Source of the DNA: a bacterium
GTDB taxonomy: Bacteria > DRYD01
Assembly: GCA_030549815.1 (NCBI GenBank)
Contig: JAUQQQ010000011.1
Coordinates: 31,758 to 53,846 of the forward strand
Direction of reading: 5' to 3'
Length of the DNA: 22,089 nucleotides
Shown here: in pieces, positions 1-7,462 of the stretch
Layout: every line of letters begins with the position of its first letter
Position numbering within the stretch: the first letter of the stretch is position 1
Translations under genes and position numbers: made by a program
The notes under the pieces: generated by a model
What the model was told of the DNA's origin: nothing
The model's input: only the letters and a program-made list of their open reading frames with translations
Databases searched by the model: none

Positions 1-243
1 GATGCATATGTAATAAGGTTAAATAAAGATGGTAGTATGGATAGTGGTTTTGGAAGTAATTTGGGAAGAGATATAAATGGAGATGGGAATACTAATGATA
101 CTGGTGTTATTCTAAACAACATTGCTAGTGGTGGGAATGATATTGGTAAATCAATAGCGATAGACGGAAGTGGAAAAGTTTATGTTACCGGATGGAGTTC
201 TAATGGTACTAATTATGATGCTTTTGTAATAAAAATAGAATAG
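1..243 (+). CDS. C-terminal end of an SBBP/beta-propeller repeat surface protein (5' end outside window)
   Basis: The frame is open from base 1 (reading DAYVIRLNKDG...) to the TAG at 241-243, so this is the last 80 residues of a longer protein that starts upstream. The end carries the signature of SBBP-type beta-propeller repeats: GKVYVTGWSS followed by NYDAFVIKIE, and the window opens with a related strand, DAYVIRLNKDGS. Between them is a DINGDGNTND stretch with the Asp/Asn spacing of a calcium-binding loop. Proteins of this family are usually large, exported and cell-surface bound; that role is from the family and not visible in this fragment. The internal ATG at 37 is not a credible start because the repeat continues upstream of it. 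A strong terminator follows. Confidence 0.75.
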   Translation, partial: DAYVIRLNKDGSMDSGFGSNLGRDINGDGNTNDTGVILNNIASGGNDIGKSIAIDGSGKVYVTGWSSNGTNYDAFVIKIE

Positions 244-273
244 AGAAAGAAGGAGAAAAGGGAGGAAAGAAGG

Positions 274-300
274 GGGAGAAATTTTTCTCCCTTTTTTATT
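274..300 (+). terminator. Rho-independent terminator of the SBBP gene
   Basis: GGGAGAAA (274-281) pairs perfectly with TTTCTCCC (284-291) around a two-base loop, and TTTTTTATT follows. It lies about 30 bp after the stop of the SBBP gene and no plus-strand gene follows for over a kilobase, so it ends that transcript. Confidence 0.85.
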
Positions 301-391
301 TTACAAAGAAATTCATTGCAAAGAAATAGGAAGAGTAATTGTTAAAAAGAAAGGTATTTTAACAGTAATTTTCTAATAGTTGTGGGATTAA

Positions 392-454
392 GTTCATACT
401 CCAATCTACGAATTATCTATTGTTGAAGCAGGAATCTCCGATAGCTTCGAATAG
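392..454 (+). pseudogene. Possible remnant of a tnpB 3' end
   Basis: In frame from 398 to the TAG at 452-454 the DNA reads TPIYELSIVEAGISDSFE. The TPxE...VEAGIS pattern resembles the tail encoded at the very end of many IS200/IS605 tnpB genes, where the 3' end of the gene also forms part of the guide RNA. The frame is closed at 389-391 (TAA), so nothing else of the gene survives. This is weak evidence from a short stretch. It is included because a clearer tnpB tail sits at 5415-5513. Confidence 0.3.
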
Positions 455-473
455 TTTACTCAATGAAATTGAT

Positions 474-1508
474 TTATGTAATTAGTTTTTTTATTGATTC
501 TTTTATTTTTTGAGTTCCAAATTTTGTTTGTGCTAAATCTAATGCGTTTTTACCTAATTCTCGAGCTAATTTTCTATTTTCGTATAGTTCATCCATAATT
601 TCTGCTATTTTTTTTGGGTTATTTTCTATGATAAATCCGTTTATTTTGTTTTCTACTAATTCTGTGGGACCTCCTGAATCTATTGTTGTTATAACAGGTT
701 TGGATGAGAAAAAACTTTCTAAAACCACATACCCAAACGCTTCATTAATTGGAGTAAATATTACTGCTAAGCACTTTGAATAAAGGTCATATTTTTCATC
801 CGTCAAGAACTTATCGATTATCTTCAAGTTATTCTTTATTTTCTTGTTTTTTATTAAGGGGTTGATGTATTTCTTGAAGTATTTTTGATCTATCTGTCCT
901 GCTAATATTAGTTTTACGGGGTTTTTTGTATATAGCAATGCTTCGATTATTAAGTGTTGTCTTTTTGTGTAAGTTATTAATGATGGTAGGAAAAAGAAAT
1001 CTGAATATTCAGAATTATAGTATTTGTCTATATCATTTAGGAAAGGGTAAATGGTTTCCGCCTTTATATTGTTAAATTTTTCTAATTTTGATGCTACGAA
1101 GTTAGATACGGAAAATATTTTTTTTGATTCGTTAAGTAGATAAGTATCTTGTTCTATAAATTTTGATTTAATTATTTCGAAGTTTGGGTAGTTAAGGTAG
1201 GGGTTTAGTTTTGTGTTGGAAAATTCGTAAAAAAAGGAAATATGGTGCATAAACCATACTATTTTATGGTTATGTTTTATTGCATAACTCATTGGCCTAC
1301 TTGTTATTAAAATATCCGCTTTTATGTTTAGTTTTCTTATGCTCTCTACTTGTTCATCTAATTTTTCGATATTTGTTGAGAATGGTATGAAGAATAGTTC
1401 GGTTGGGATGTTGAAATGGTTTATTAGATAATTTTGAAGATTTTCAAATTGTTTTTTTGCTCCTCCTTTGACAAATGGTTCTATTGTTGAAAAAATTGCT
1501 ACCTTCAT
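474..1508 (-). CDS. Glycosyltransferase family 4 (GT-B fold)
   Basis: A 344-residue protein, normal for a single-domain GT4 enzyme that transfers a sugar from a nucleotide-sugar donor. The N-terminal Rossmann half opens with MKVAIFSTIEPFVKGGAKK, containing the glycine-rich loop usual for GT4. The C-terminal donor-binding half has the EX7E motif (E256 and E264 in NEAFGYVVLE), followed by SGGPTELV (278-285) and NGFII. A TYTKRQHLIIEALL segment near 180-192 matches the usual start of the second half. It has no signal peptide or membrane helix, so it is cytosolic or membrane-peripheral, and the acceptor is unknown. It stands alone, divergent from the M16-like gene, with no obvious Shine-Dalgarno before its ATG. 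No polysaccharide cluster is visible here. Confidence 0.85.
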   Translation of the reverse strand: MKVAIFSTIEPFVKGGAKKQFENLQNYLINHFNIPTELFFIPFSTNIEKLDEQVESIRKLNIKADILITSRPMSYAIKHNHKIVWFMHHISFFYEFSNTKLNPYLNYPNFEIIKSKFIEQDTYLLNESKKIFSVSNFVASKLEKFNNIKAETIYPFLNDIDKYYNSEYSDFFFLPSLITYTKRQHLIIEALLYTKNPVKLILAGQIDQKYFKKYINPLIKNKKIKNNLKIIDKFLTDEKYDLYSKCLAVIFTPINEAFGYVVLESFFSSKPVITTIDSGGPTELVENKINGFIIENNPKKIAEIMDELYENRKLARELGKNALDLAQTKFGTQKIKESIKKLIT

Positions 1509-1620
1509 AATTAATCAATTGTTTTTTTTTACTTAAAAACCTTCCTTTTAAAACTTTGCAATATTTATACAAAGGTATATTTTTGTAGAATAGAGAATAT
1601 TGATAGTAAAGGGAAAACAT

Positions 1621-2946
1621 ATGATAAAAAAATTTGGTATTTTGATTTTATTTTTAGTTTTTTTGTTTTCATTTTCTTTCTCGGATGATAATACTGAAAT
1701 AATTTCTGCGGATTTTGAAAAAGCTTGGAATAGATTTATGAATTCTAATGTTTTTGTGATGAAATACAATTCTTATTTGAATATGGTTAGTTTAATATTT
1801 CCTGTTGGTTTATCGGATGAGAAACCGAATAAAGTGGGTATTAGATATGCTTTTTTTTATTCACTTTCAAAGAAAATTGATAAGGAATTGGAGAATAATA
1901 AAATTTTTGGTAATGTATCGTTTGTTGTTGAAGATGATTACGTGAATGTTAAAATTCTATTCCCTTCTATGTATAAAGTTGTTGATGTTTTGAAGGTAAT
2001 AGGGTATGTTTTGAATGATACTGATGGTGTTATTTCGGATATCGATAAAGATATGCTTTTCTATTGTTACCAAGATGTTCAGAATTTTTATTCTAATTCA
2101 TTTAATTCAATATTATTTTATTTTAGGCAGAATATTTTTGCTTCACATCCTTATTCATTTTTGGCTTATGGTAATCAGAAAAATGTTTTGTATCTTACTA
2201 AATCAGATTTTTACGAATTTTTTAAGCAGGATAAAATGAAACCTTATTTTTTTATTCTTATTAATGATGGAAATGTTGAATATATTTACGATTATATACT
2301 TAATCACTATTCTTTGCCTAAAACTGAAGACCAGAAAAAAATTTTGTCATTGGATTATTGGGATTTTGACCAGTATTATTATCGTAAGGTAGATATTCAG
2401 AAGAATAGGACATTTTCCTTTAATATTTCTTCTGATTCTTCTTATTTTTTGTACCTATTTACTGCACCGGAGTTTAATAAAAACTTCGATGAATATATTT
2501 CAATGCTTATAATTGATAATTTATTATCCAATCCTTTGGATGGTGTTTTATGGAGGGAATTAAGAGAAAAAAAAGGGCTTGTTTATTCCATTTATTCTGA
2601 ATATCCGTTATTAAAATATACGAGTTTTTATGTTATTTTTACTTCTTGCTATTATAAAAATCAAGGGGAAGTCAGGAAAATAATGAGTAGGATAATCGAT
2701 AATCCCGATTTGAGTGACGATAGCATAATATATGCCAAACAAAGATTAATTAGTAAGATAAAATTCAGTTTTATGTCTATTGATTCTTTTAGTTCTTCAA
2801 TGATTTATCCATTGATTTATAAGGATAAAAGGATTTCTCCATTTTATCTACAATATTACATAATGAGGGCAGAATTAGATAGTGTAAGAAAGGTTTATAA
2901 AAAATATTTTGGTAATTACTACTTATTTATTTTTGAAGGGGGATAA
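1621..2946 (+). CDS. Exported M16-fold (insulinase-like) protein without the zinc site
   Basis: About 441 residues from ATG 1621, which has AAAGGGA 8 bp upstream; an upstream TTG at 1600 is possible but lacks a ribosome site. The first ~21 residues form a signal peptide (MIKK, a long Leu/Phe/Val core, then SFSFSDD). The rest looks like the two-repeat M16 peptidase fold. The N-terminal segment around IFPVGLSDEKPNKVGIRY aligns with the usual GSRxEPxxxxGxAH, but the catalytic HxxEH is replaced by a Tyr/Phe-rich YAFFYSL. The C-terminal repeat carries the M16 hallmark LWRELREKKGLVYSIYSEY. It is therefore probably a non-catalytic partner, like the alpha subunits of M16 heterodimers, acting outside the cytoplasm. 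No catalytic partner is in the window. The family is fairly sure, the function is not. Confidence 0.7.
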   Translation: MIKKFGILILFLVFLFSFSFSDDNTEIISADFEKAWNRFMNSNVFVMKYNSYLNMVSLIFPVGLSDEKPNKVGIRYAFFYSLSKKIDKELENNKIFGNVSFVVEDDYVNVKILFPSMYKVVDVLKVIGYVLNDTDGVISDIDKDMLFYCYQDVQNFYSNSFNSILFYFRQNIFASHPYSFLAYGNQKNVLYLTKSDFYEFFKQDKMKPYFFILINDGNVEYIYDYILNHYSLPKTEDQKKILSLDYWDFDQYYYRKVDIQKNRTFSFNISSDSSYFLYLFTAPEFNKNFDEYISMLIIDNLLSNPLDGVLWRELREKKGLVYSIYSEYPLLKYTSFYVIFTSCYYKNQGEVRKIMSRIIDNPDLSDDSIIYAKQRLISKIKFSFMSIDSFSSSMIYPLIYKDKRISPFYLQYYIMRAELDSVRKVYKKYFGNYYLFIFEGG

Positions 2947-2964
2947 AGTAATTGGTGCAGTGTA

Positions 2965-2985
2965 ATTCCGCCTGAAGTGCGGAAT
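2965..2985 (+). other. Intergenic hairpin before kbl
   Basis: ATTCCGC (2965-2971) and GCGGAAT (2979-2985) form a perfect 7-bp stem with a 7-base loop between the M16-like gene and kbl. No T-run follows, so it is not a normal terminator. It could be a weak processing or attenuation element, or chance. Confidence 0.35.
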
Positions 2986-3009
2986 ACAAATATTAAAAGG
3001 GGGAAAACT

Positions 3010-4191
3010 ATGATAAAAAGCAAATTCGACTTTATAACAGAAGAATTAGAAAATCTTAAAAAAGAATCAAGATATAACTACATAAGGGTTATAGAAAGTC
3101 CACAGGATTCTTGGTTAGTTATAGAGGGAAGAAAAAAATTAAACCTCTGTTCAAATAATTATCTTGGTTTAGCTAATCATCCAGAGATTATTCAGTTTTG
3201 TATAGAAGGAATAAAGAAATACGGTATAGGTCCTGGAGCTGTTAGGAGCATTGCGGGAACTAATGTTTTGCATATAGAATTAGAAAAGAAATTATCTGAG
3301 TTTAAACATACTGAGGATACGATTCTTTTGCAGTCTGGTTTTAATGCTAATTTGGCTGTTATTCCAACTTTGCTTGATAGTCCTGATGATGCCGTTATTT
3401 CTGATGAATTAAATCATGCCTCTATTATCGATGCAATAAGACTTTCAAAAGCCAAAAGGTTTATTTATAAGCATTTGGATATGAATGATTTGGAGGAAAA
3501 ATTGAAGGAAGCAAGTGGATGTAGGAGAAAGGTTGTTGTTACTGACGGTGTTTTCTCAATGGATGGTGATATTGCTCCTTTACCAAAGATTGTAGAATTA
3601 TGTCAAAAGTATGAAGCGATTTTGGTTGTTGATGATGCTCATGGAGAAGGAGTTTTGGGAAATAAGGGTAGGGGTATAGTTGATCATTTTAATCTACATG
3701 GGAAAGTTGATATAGAGGTAGGGACATTGTCAAAAGCGTTTGGAGTTGTTGGTGGTTTTGTCAGCTCTAATTCTATGGTTATAGAATTTTTAAAGCAAAA
3801 GGCAAGGCCATTTCTTTTTTCCTCTGCTCTAACTATTCCCGATACTTTAGCCGCTATTAAAGCAATAGACATTATCCTTAATTCTGATGTTGTTGAAAGG
3901 TTATGGGAAAATACAAGGTATTTCAAAACTGAGATGATGAAATTGGGTTTTGATTTGGGCAGTAGTCAAACTCCAATAACACCTGTTATGTTGTATGAGG
4001 AATCTTTAACCCAGGAATTTGCAAAGATGTTATTTGAGGAGGATATCTTTGCAATGCCCATATTTTATCCTACAGTTCCAAAGAATAAAGCAAGGATTAG
4101 AGTGATGATTTCTGCAATGCATACCAAAAATGACCTTGATTTCGCTCTCGAAAAATTCCAAAAAATAGGTAAAAAACTGGGAATTATTTAA
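3010..4191 (+). CDS. kbl: Glycine C-acetyltransferase / 2-amino-3-ketobutyrate CoA ligase
   Basis: A 393-residue PLP enzyme of the alpha-oxoamine synthase family (Kbl, BioF, serine palmitoyltransferase), close to the standard Kbl length. Kbl interconverts 2-amino-3-oxobutyrate plus CoA with glycine plus acetyl-CoA in threonine breakdown. Visible motifs: [15 protein letters not shown] (44-58), SIAGTN (80-85), the PLP-stacking histidine in ELNHAS (H136), DDAHGEG (208-214) and the lysine that binds PLP in GTLSKAFG (K242). The start is ATG 3010 with AAAAGGGGG just upstream; an earlier in-frame GTG at 2977 lies inside a hairpin. No threonine dehydrogenase or biotin gene is nearby, so Kbl rather than BioF rests on the motif pattern and length. 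It probably shares a transcript with the methyltransferase 14 bp downstream. Confidence 0.8.
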   Translation: MIKSKFDFITEELENLKKESRYNYIRVIESPQDSWLVIEGRKKLNLCSNNYLGLANHPEIIQFCIEGIKKYGIGPGAVRSIAGTNVLHIELEKKLSEFKHTEDTILLQSGFNANLAVIPTLLDSPDDAVISDELNHASIIDAIRLSKAKRFIYKHLDMNDLEEKLKEASGCRRKVVVTDGVFSMDGDIAPLPKIVELCQKYEAILVVDDAHGEGVLGNKGRGIVDHFNLHGKVDIEVGTLSKAFGVVGGFVSSNSMVIEFLKQKARPFLFSSALTIPDTLAAIKAIDIILNSDVVERLWENTRYFKTEMMKLGFDLGSSQTPITPVMLYEESLTQEFAKMLFEEDIFAMPIFYPTVPKNKARIRVMISAMHTKNDLDFALEKFQKIGKKLGII

Positions 4192-4205
4192 TAATAAGGT
4201 AATTA

Positions 4206-5399
4206 ATGATGCACAAGAATACATCAACAAAAATAAACATCGATAAAAATCTTTTTTACAAAATAAAATCAGGATATCTCTGGATTTTTAATAATGAAGT
4301 AAAAGTGCAGAGTATTGAGGATGGACAAATCATTGATTTTTACTATGATAGAAAATTTGTTGCAAAAGCTTATTACAATTCAAAATCCAAAATAGCTTTT
4401 AGAGTTATTAATTTTGAAGATAAAGAGATAGATTCAGAATTTTGGTTTTATAGGTTCAAAAATCTTTATGAATGGAAATCTTCTGTTTATGGAGATAATT
4501 TCAGATTAGTTTATTCTGAAGGTGATTTTTTACCGGGGTTAATTATTGACTTATTTACAACTGTCGATGGGAAGAAAATTGCCGTTGTTATGTTATTAAC
4601 GTTAGGCATAGAAAGACAAAAAGAAAACATATTTAAAGCTCTTAAAAAATTAGGAGTAGATTGTATTATTGAAAGAAGTGATAGTAACCTTAGGAAGCTT
4701 GAGGGGTTGGAATTAAGAAGAGGTATAGAATTTGGAAAAATAGAGATACCATTTAAAGTAAAGATAGATGATATTTATTTTCTTATTGATCCTCTTAATG
4801 GTCAGAAAACAGGTTATTATTTTGATCAAACTGAAAATAGAAGGTTTTTGAAGAGTATATCTCAAGGTGCTACTGTGCTTGATGTTTTTAGCTATATAGG
4901 AGCTTTTTCTTTGTATGCTTTGAAAGGAGGAGCAAAGTTTGTAGAGTTAGTAGATGAATCAGCTTTCGTATCTTCAGTTATCCCTAAAATAATGGAGTTA
5001 AACAATTTTCAAACTAAATATATTTTTCATAATGATAATGCTTTTACAAAGATGAGAGAGTTTGTTTCTCTGGGAAAAAGTTTTTCAATAGTTATTTTAG
5101 ATCCTCCATCTTTTACAAAAACTAAGGAAAAAAAACAGAATGCTTTAAAAGCTTATTTTGATATAAATAATATTGCTTTGAGGTTGGTTCAAAATGGTGG
5201 TTATTTGGTTTCTTCATCATGTTCTCAGAAGGTAAGAGAGGAAGAGTTATTGGATGTTATTAGGTCAGCATTTTTTAAGCAAGGTGTTATCGGTAGTCTT
5301 GTATATATTGGTAAGCAATCATTGGATCATCCAATAAACTTAGCAATGGAAGAAACTAACTATCTTAAATTTTTTGTCTTCAGAATATACCATAGGTGA
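4206..5399 (+). CDS. RlmI-like class I SAM-dependent rRNA (cytosine-C5) methyltransferase
   Basis: A 397-residue protein with the RlmI (YccW) layout: an N-terminal PUA-like RNA-binding domain (about 1-85, with SGYLWIFNNEV), a linker domain, and a C-terminal Rossmann methyltransferase. Motifs are NGQKTGYYFDQTENR (198-212), the SAM loop LDVFSYIGAFSLYA (225-238), ILDPPSF (297-303) and the cysteine motif SSSCS (336-340), whose C339 is the likely catalytic nucleophile. RlmI methylates C1962 of E. coli 23S rRNA; the exact target here is inferred. The start could be either of two adjacent ATGs (4206 or 4209), preceded by AAGG. It follows kbl closely. Its stop is a few bases from the right end of a decayed IS605-type element. 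Confidence 0.83.
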   Translation: MMHKNTSTKINIDKNLFYKIKSGYLWIFNNEVKVQSIEDGQIIDFYYDRKFVAKAYYNSKSKIAFRVINFEDKEIDSEFWFYRFKNLYEWKSSVYGDNFRLVYSEGDFLPGLIIDLFTTVDGKKIAVVMLLTLGIERQKENIFKALKKLGVDCIIERSDSNLRKLEGLELRRGIEFGKIEIPFKVKIDDIYFLIDPLNGQKTGYYFDQTENRRFLKSISQGATVLDVFSYIGAFSLYALKGGAKFVELVDESAFVSSVIPKIMELNNFQTKYIFHNDNAFTKMREFVSLGKSFSIVILDPPSFTKTKEKKQNALKAYFDINNIALRLVQNGGYLVSSSCSQKVREEELLDVIRSAFFKQGVIGSLVYIGKQSLDHPINLAMEETNYLKFFVFRIYHR

Positions 5400-5405
5400 C
5401 CTCCT

Positions 5406-5425
5406 CTCCTCGTTTTAACGAGGAG
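5406..5425. other. Right-end hairpin of a decayed IS200/IS605-type element
   Basis: CTCCTCGTTTTAACGAGGAG is a near-perfect palindrome (9-bp stem, two-base loop). It overlaps the stop codon of the tnpB tail on the minus strand, where IS605 right ends and the 3' end of the TnpB guide RNA normally carry a hairpin. It lies 6 bp beyond the methyltransferase stop and may also help end that transcript, though no T-run follows on the plus strand. Confidence 0.5.
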
Positions 5426-5513
5426 CTTCCTGCTTCCACGAGGCTTCCCTCTCCACAGGCGTGAGTTCGGACTGGTCCAGCCCTACCACCCTTAAGGCGA
5501 GTGACACCATACG
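5415..5513 (-). pseudogene. Decayed tnpB: C-terminal tail only (IS200/IS605 family)
   Basis: On the minus strand 32 codons end at a TAA (5415-5417) and include GLDQSELTPVEREAS and KQEAPR. The SELTPVE..AS...EAPR pattern is the tail found at the end of many IS200/IS605 TnpB proteins, after the catalytic core. The stretch is far richer in GC than its surroundings, as this part doubles as the 3' portion of the guide RNA. Upstream of about 5514 the sequence becomes an AT-rich direct repeat with no TnpB core, zinc finger or DED motif, so the gene has been deleted and only its right end remains. The family call rests on the tail motif alone. Confidence 0.6.
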
Positions 5514-5548
5514 TATATTATATTCCTTTTTTTATATTATATTCCTTT
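5514..5548. repeat. 16-bp direct duplication next to the tnpB remnant
   Basis: TATATTATATTCCTTT occurs at 5514-5529 and again, identically, at 5533-5548. It marks the point where the tnpB frame is lost. On the minus strand each copy contains TATAAT, which could act as a -10 box, but no clear -35 partner is seen. Confidence 0.6.
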
Positions 5549-5573
5549 CTTGAAAAATTTCAAGCCATTCATC

Positions 5574-5680
5574 TCTCCTTTACCCGAAGAGAGGCTTCCC
5601 CTACCCGAAGGGAGGCTTCGCCAAGGGGAGGCTTTGCCTGCCTGCAGGCAGGCTTCGCCTAAAAAGGAGAGCCTTCTGGC
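5574..5680. repeat. GC-rich palindromic repeat cluster (GAGGCTTC units)
   Basis: A GC-rich patch in an AT-rich region, built from repeated GAGGCTTC or GAGGCTTT words separated by CCC, GCC or CCTACCCGAAG. Its centre is the perfect palindrome GCCTGCCTGCAGGCAGGC (5636-5653), which extends imperfectly to 32 bp (5629-5660). The same GAGGCTTCC word also occurs inside the tnpB tail near 5440. It has no coding potential that I can support. It looks like a dispersed palindromic repeat family that expanded beside the IS remnant. Confidence 0.6.
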
Positions 5681-5722
5681 TTGGGTTTCGTAAAGTTTTG
5701 TTACTTTTGGGAGAGTGATAAT

Positions 5723-6481
5723 ATGACTAAACTAAGGCAGAAGATAATTGAAAAAGCAATGGATATTTTAGAAAATTCACCAAATGGGATTAGATATTCC
5801 GATTTAATAAGAAGTATTAGTAAGGCGTTACCAGATGTAAATGAAAACACTATTCACGGAACTATTTGGAATTTTAAACAAAAAATAGATAAAGGAAAAA
5901 TTAAAGATGTAGTTATACCAGAAAAAGGACTTTATATTTTGCGGAAATATTTGAAAGAGAATGAAATTGAAGAAATAGATAAGAAAGAGCAAATCAAGGA
6001 GGAAGAGTTTTATAAATCATTTGTTGAATATTTGGTTAATGATTTGGAGGAATGCACTAAGGCAATTCCGTTAGGAGGAAATAGATTTTAAGACCGATGG
6101 GGTACTCCAGATGTTATTGGGAATTATAGAATATTGGGGATAGGGCATATACAACCACCGATTGAAGTAATCAGCACAAAAATAGAAACTGATACTAATC
6201 AAATCATCACCGCATTTGGACAAGCATGCTCGTATAAACTCTTTAGCCATAAAGTTTATTTGGTTATCTCTAAGGATTCTCGTGGTTTGGGTATAAAAGA
6301 TATAAAAAAACTCGAATCTCTATGCTTAAAATTTGGTATAGGGCTGATTTTATTTGATAGAAATAATAAAGAAAAAACAAAGTTTCAAGTTTTAACCCGT
6401 GCTGCTAAATCCGAACCAGATTACTTTTATCTACAAAAATATCTGAGGTTGATTGAGGATATAGTAAGCGAATTATTTTGA
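5723..6481 (+). pseudogene. Winged-helix plus restriction-endonuclease-like protein, interrupted by an in-frame TAA
   Basis: One continuous frame of 253 codons from ATG 5723 (TTGGGAGAG just upstream), interrupted only by TAA at 6089-6091. Residues 1-75 form a helix-turn-helix domain (LRQKIIEKAMDIL, then a basic segment ending KGLYILRKY), followed by a charged linker. After the stop the same frame goes on with DRWGTPDVIGNY, then IEVISTKIETD and the QACSYKLFSHKVYLVIS stretch. Together these resemble the PD...(D/E)xK core of a restriction-like nuclease. The sequence around the break, GGNRF-stop-DRWGTPDV, suggests a lysine codon became TAA by one base change. It is the only plus-strand gene of the island. 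It could be a recent pseudogene, a stop read through at low level, or a sequencing error. The exact family is not recognised. Confidence 0.6.
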
Positions 6482-6607
6482 TTACAAATTCAATTTCTCA
6501 TTAATAGCTTCAAAAAAACAATAAAACAATACCATTATAATTTTACAAAAAGATATGATTTCAGGGAAAATCTAATGATCTAAAAAGTTCGCAAAATATT
6601 CGTCGAT

Positions 6608-7357
6608 CTAATTTTTTGTTTGTTTAATGTTTTTGTTTTCTTTTTGGAAGAGTAATGCTCCCATATATTCTTTTACGGTGTTAATCTTAATTGAGGGATA
6701 ATTAGTTTTGAAATCTCTTGTTAGTCTGTTATCTTTAAGTGGTGGGTAGTTTTCAAACATAAAGTGTAGGAAATTGTTTAGCTGCGGTTCATTGGAGAAA
6801 GACATAATAAAAGGCATTATAATATTGAAAAACATTTCTTCTTTTCTCTGAATTCCTATACCTTTGAAATCCATAATTTTTTTGAGAATGGAAGTGGGTT
6901 TTGTGTTTCCAATCTGTTGATTTATTTTTTTCTGAAAGTAATTAACGAGTCCGATGCTTACTGTTTCTGAAAGAAGATGAGAGATTCCTTTTATTCTTTT
7001 GTCTGGGAAATTTGCAGGTCTTGTCCCTTTGTATTTCCAGATTGTTTTTGACATTCTCAAGGAGAAATCAAAGGAAGATGGTATATCGGTTTTATCCTCT
7101 GTCAATCCTGCTCTATATAGGAGTGCTTTTTCAATGATTTTTCTTGTTCCAAGTTTTTTTATTTCGGAGTATGGGGTGAGCAATGCGAGTTCAAGGAAGT
7201 TAAGCTTGTTGTTAGGGTATCCTAAGGAAAGCATAATTTCGCGATAAAGTGCCTCATCAGGATCAGCTATTTTCAAAAGGTTATGCATTCTCTGAATTTT
7301 AAGTTCAAGCCATTTTTTACCGTAATATTTTAAATCAGGGATAGTTTCTTTGGTCAT
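6608..7357 (-). CDS. DUF2851-like protein, C-terminal half only
   Basis: 249 residues. The middle reads RLSK-like SLRMSKTIWKYKGTRPANFP, then an amphipathic stretch, FKGIGIQRKEEMFFNIIMPF and a helical end. This order (RPANxP, a GIG turn, a NxxLPF-like helix) is what I recall from the C-terminal half of DUF2851 proteins, which are normally about 400-450 residues. The N-terminal half is missing: a TAA lies two codons before the ATG, no Shine-Dalgarno is visible, and directly upstream are short TTGGCGATT repeats. It is the last gene of the minus-strand block. It may be a truncated relic left by recombination. Function unknown. Confidence 0.5.
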   Translation of the reverse strand: MTKETIPDLKYYGKKWLELKIQRMHNLLKIADPDEALYREIMLSLGYPNNKLNFLELALLTPYSEIKKLGTRKIIEKALLYRAGLTEDKTDIPSSFDFSLRMSKTIWKYKGTRPANFPDKRIKGISHLLSETVSIGLVNYFQKKINQQIGNTKPTSILKKIMDFKGIGIQRKEEMFFNIIMPFIMSFSNEPQLNNFLHFMFENYPPLKDNRLTRDFKTNYPSIKINTVKEYMGALLFQKENKNIKQTKN

Positions 7358-7362
7358 TTTGA

Positions 7363-7402
7363 GTTAATTGCCAAATAATCGCCAAAATCGCCAAGTAATT
7401 GC
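7363..7402. repeat. Short iterated repeat upstream of the DUF2851-like gene
   Basis: Read on the minus strand, TTGGCGATT, TTGGCGATT and TTGGCAATT follow each other at about 10-11 bp steps, flanked by another GCAATTA. The spacing is near one helical turn. They could be binding sites for a regulator, or the leftover end of an AlbA_2-type gene like that at 16322, whose 3' side also carries short-period repeats. Confidence 0.5.
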
Positions 7403-7462
7403 TACCATTGCTTTTTAAAAACATATAGCTTAAACTAAATTTTTTCTACGATTTTAATAAGT

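Noticed and set aside
1600-1620. TTG start at 1600 for the M16-like protein
   Set aside because: ATG 1621 has a ribosome site at proper distance and begins directly with a standard signal peptide.
2965-2985. Hairpin before kbl as a terminator
   Set aside because: No T-run follows the stem and kbl starts 25 bp later with its own ribosome site.
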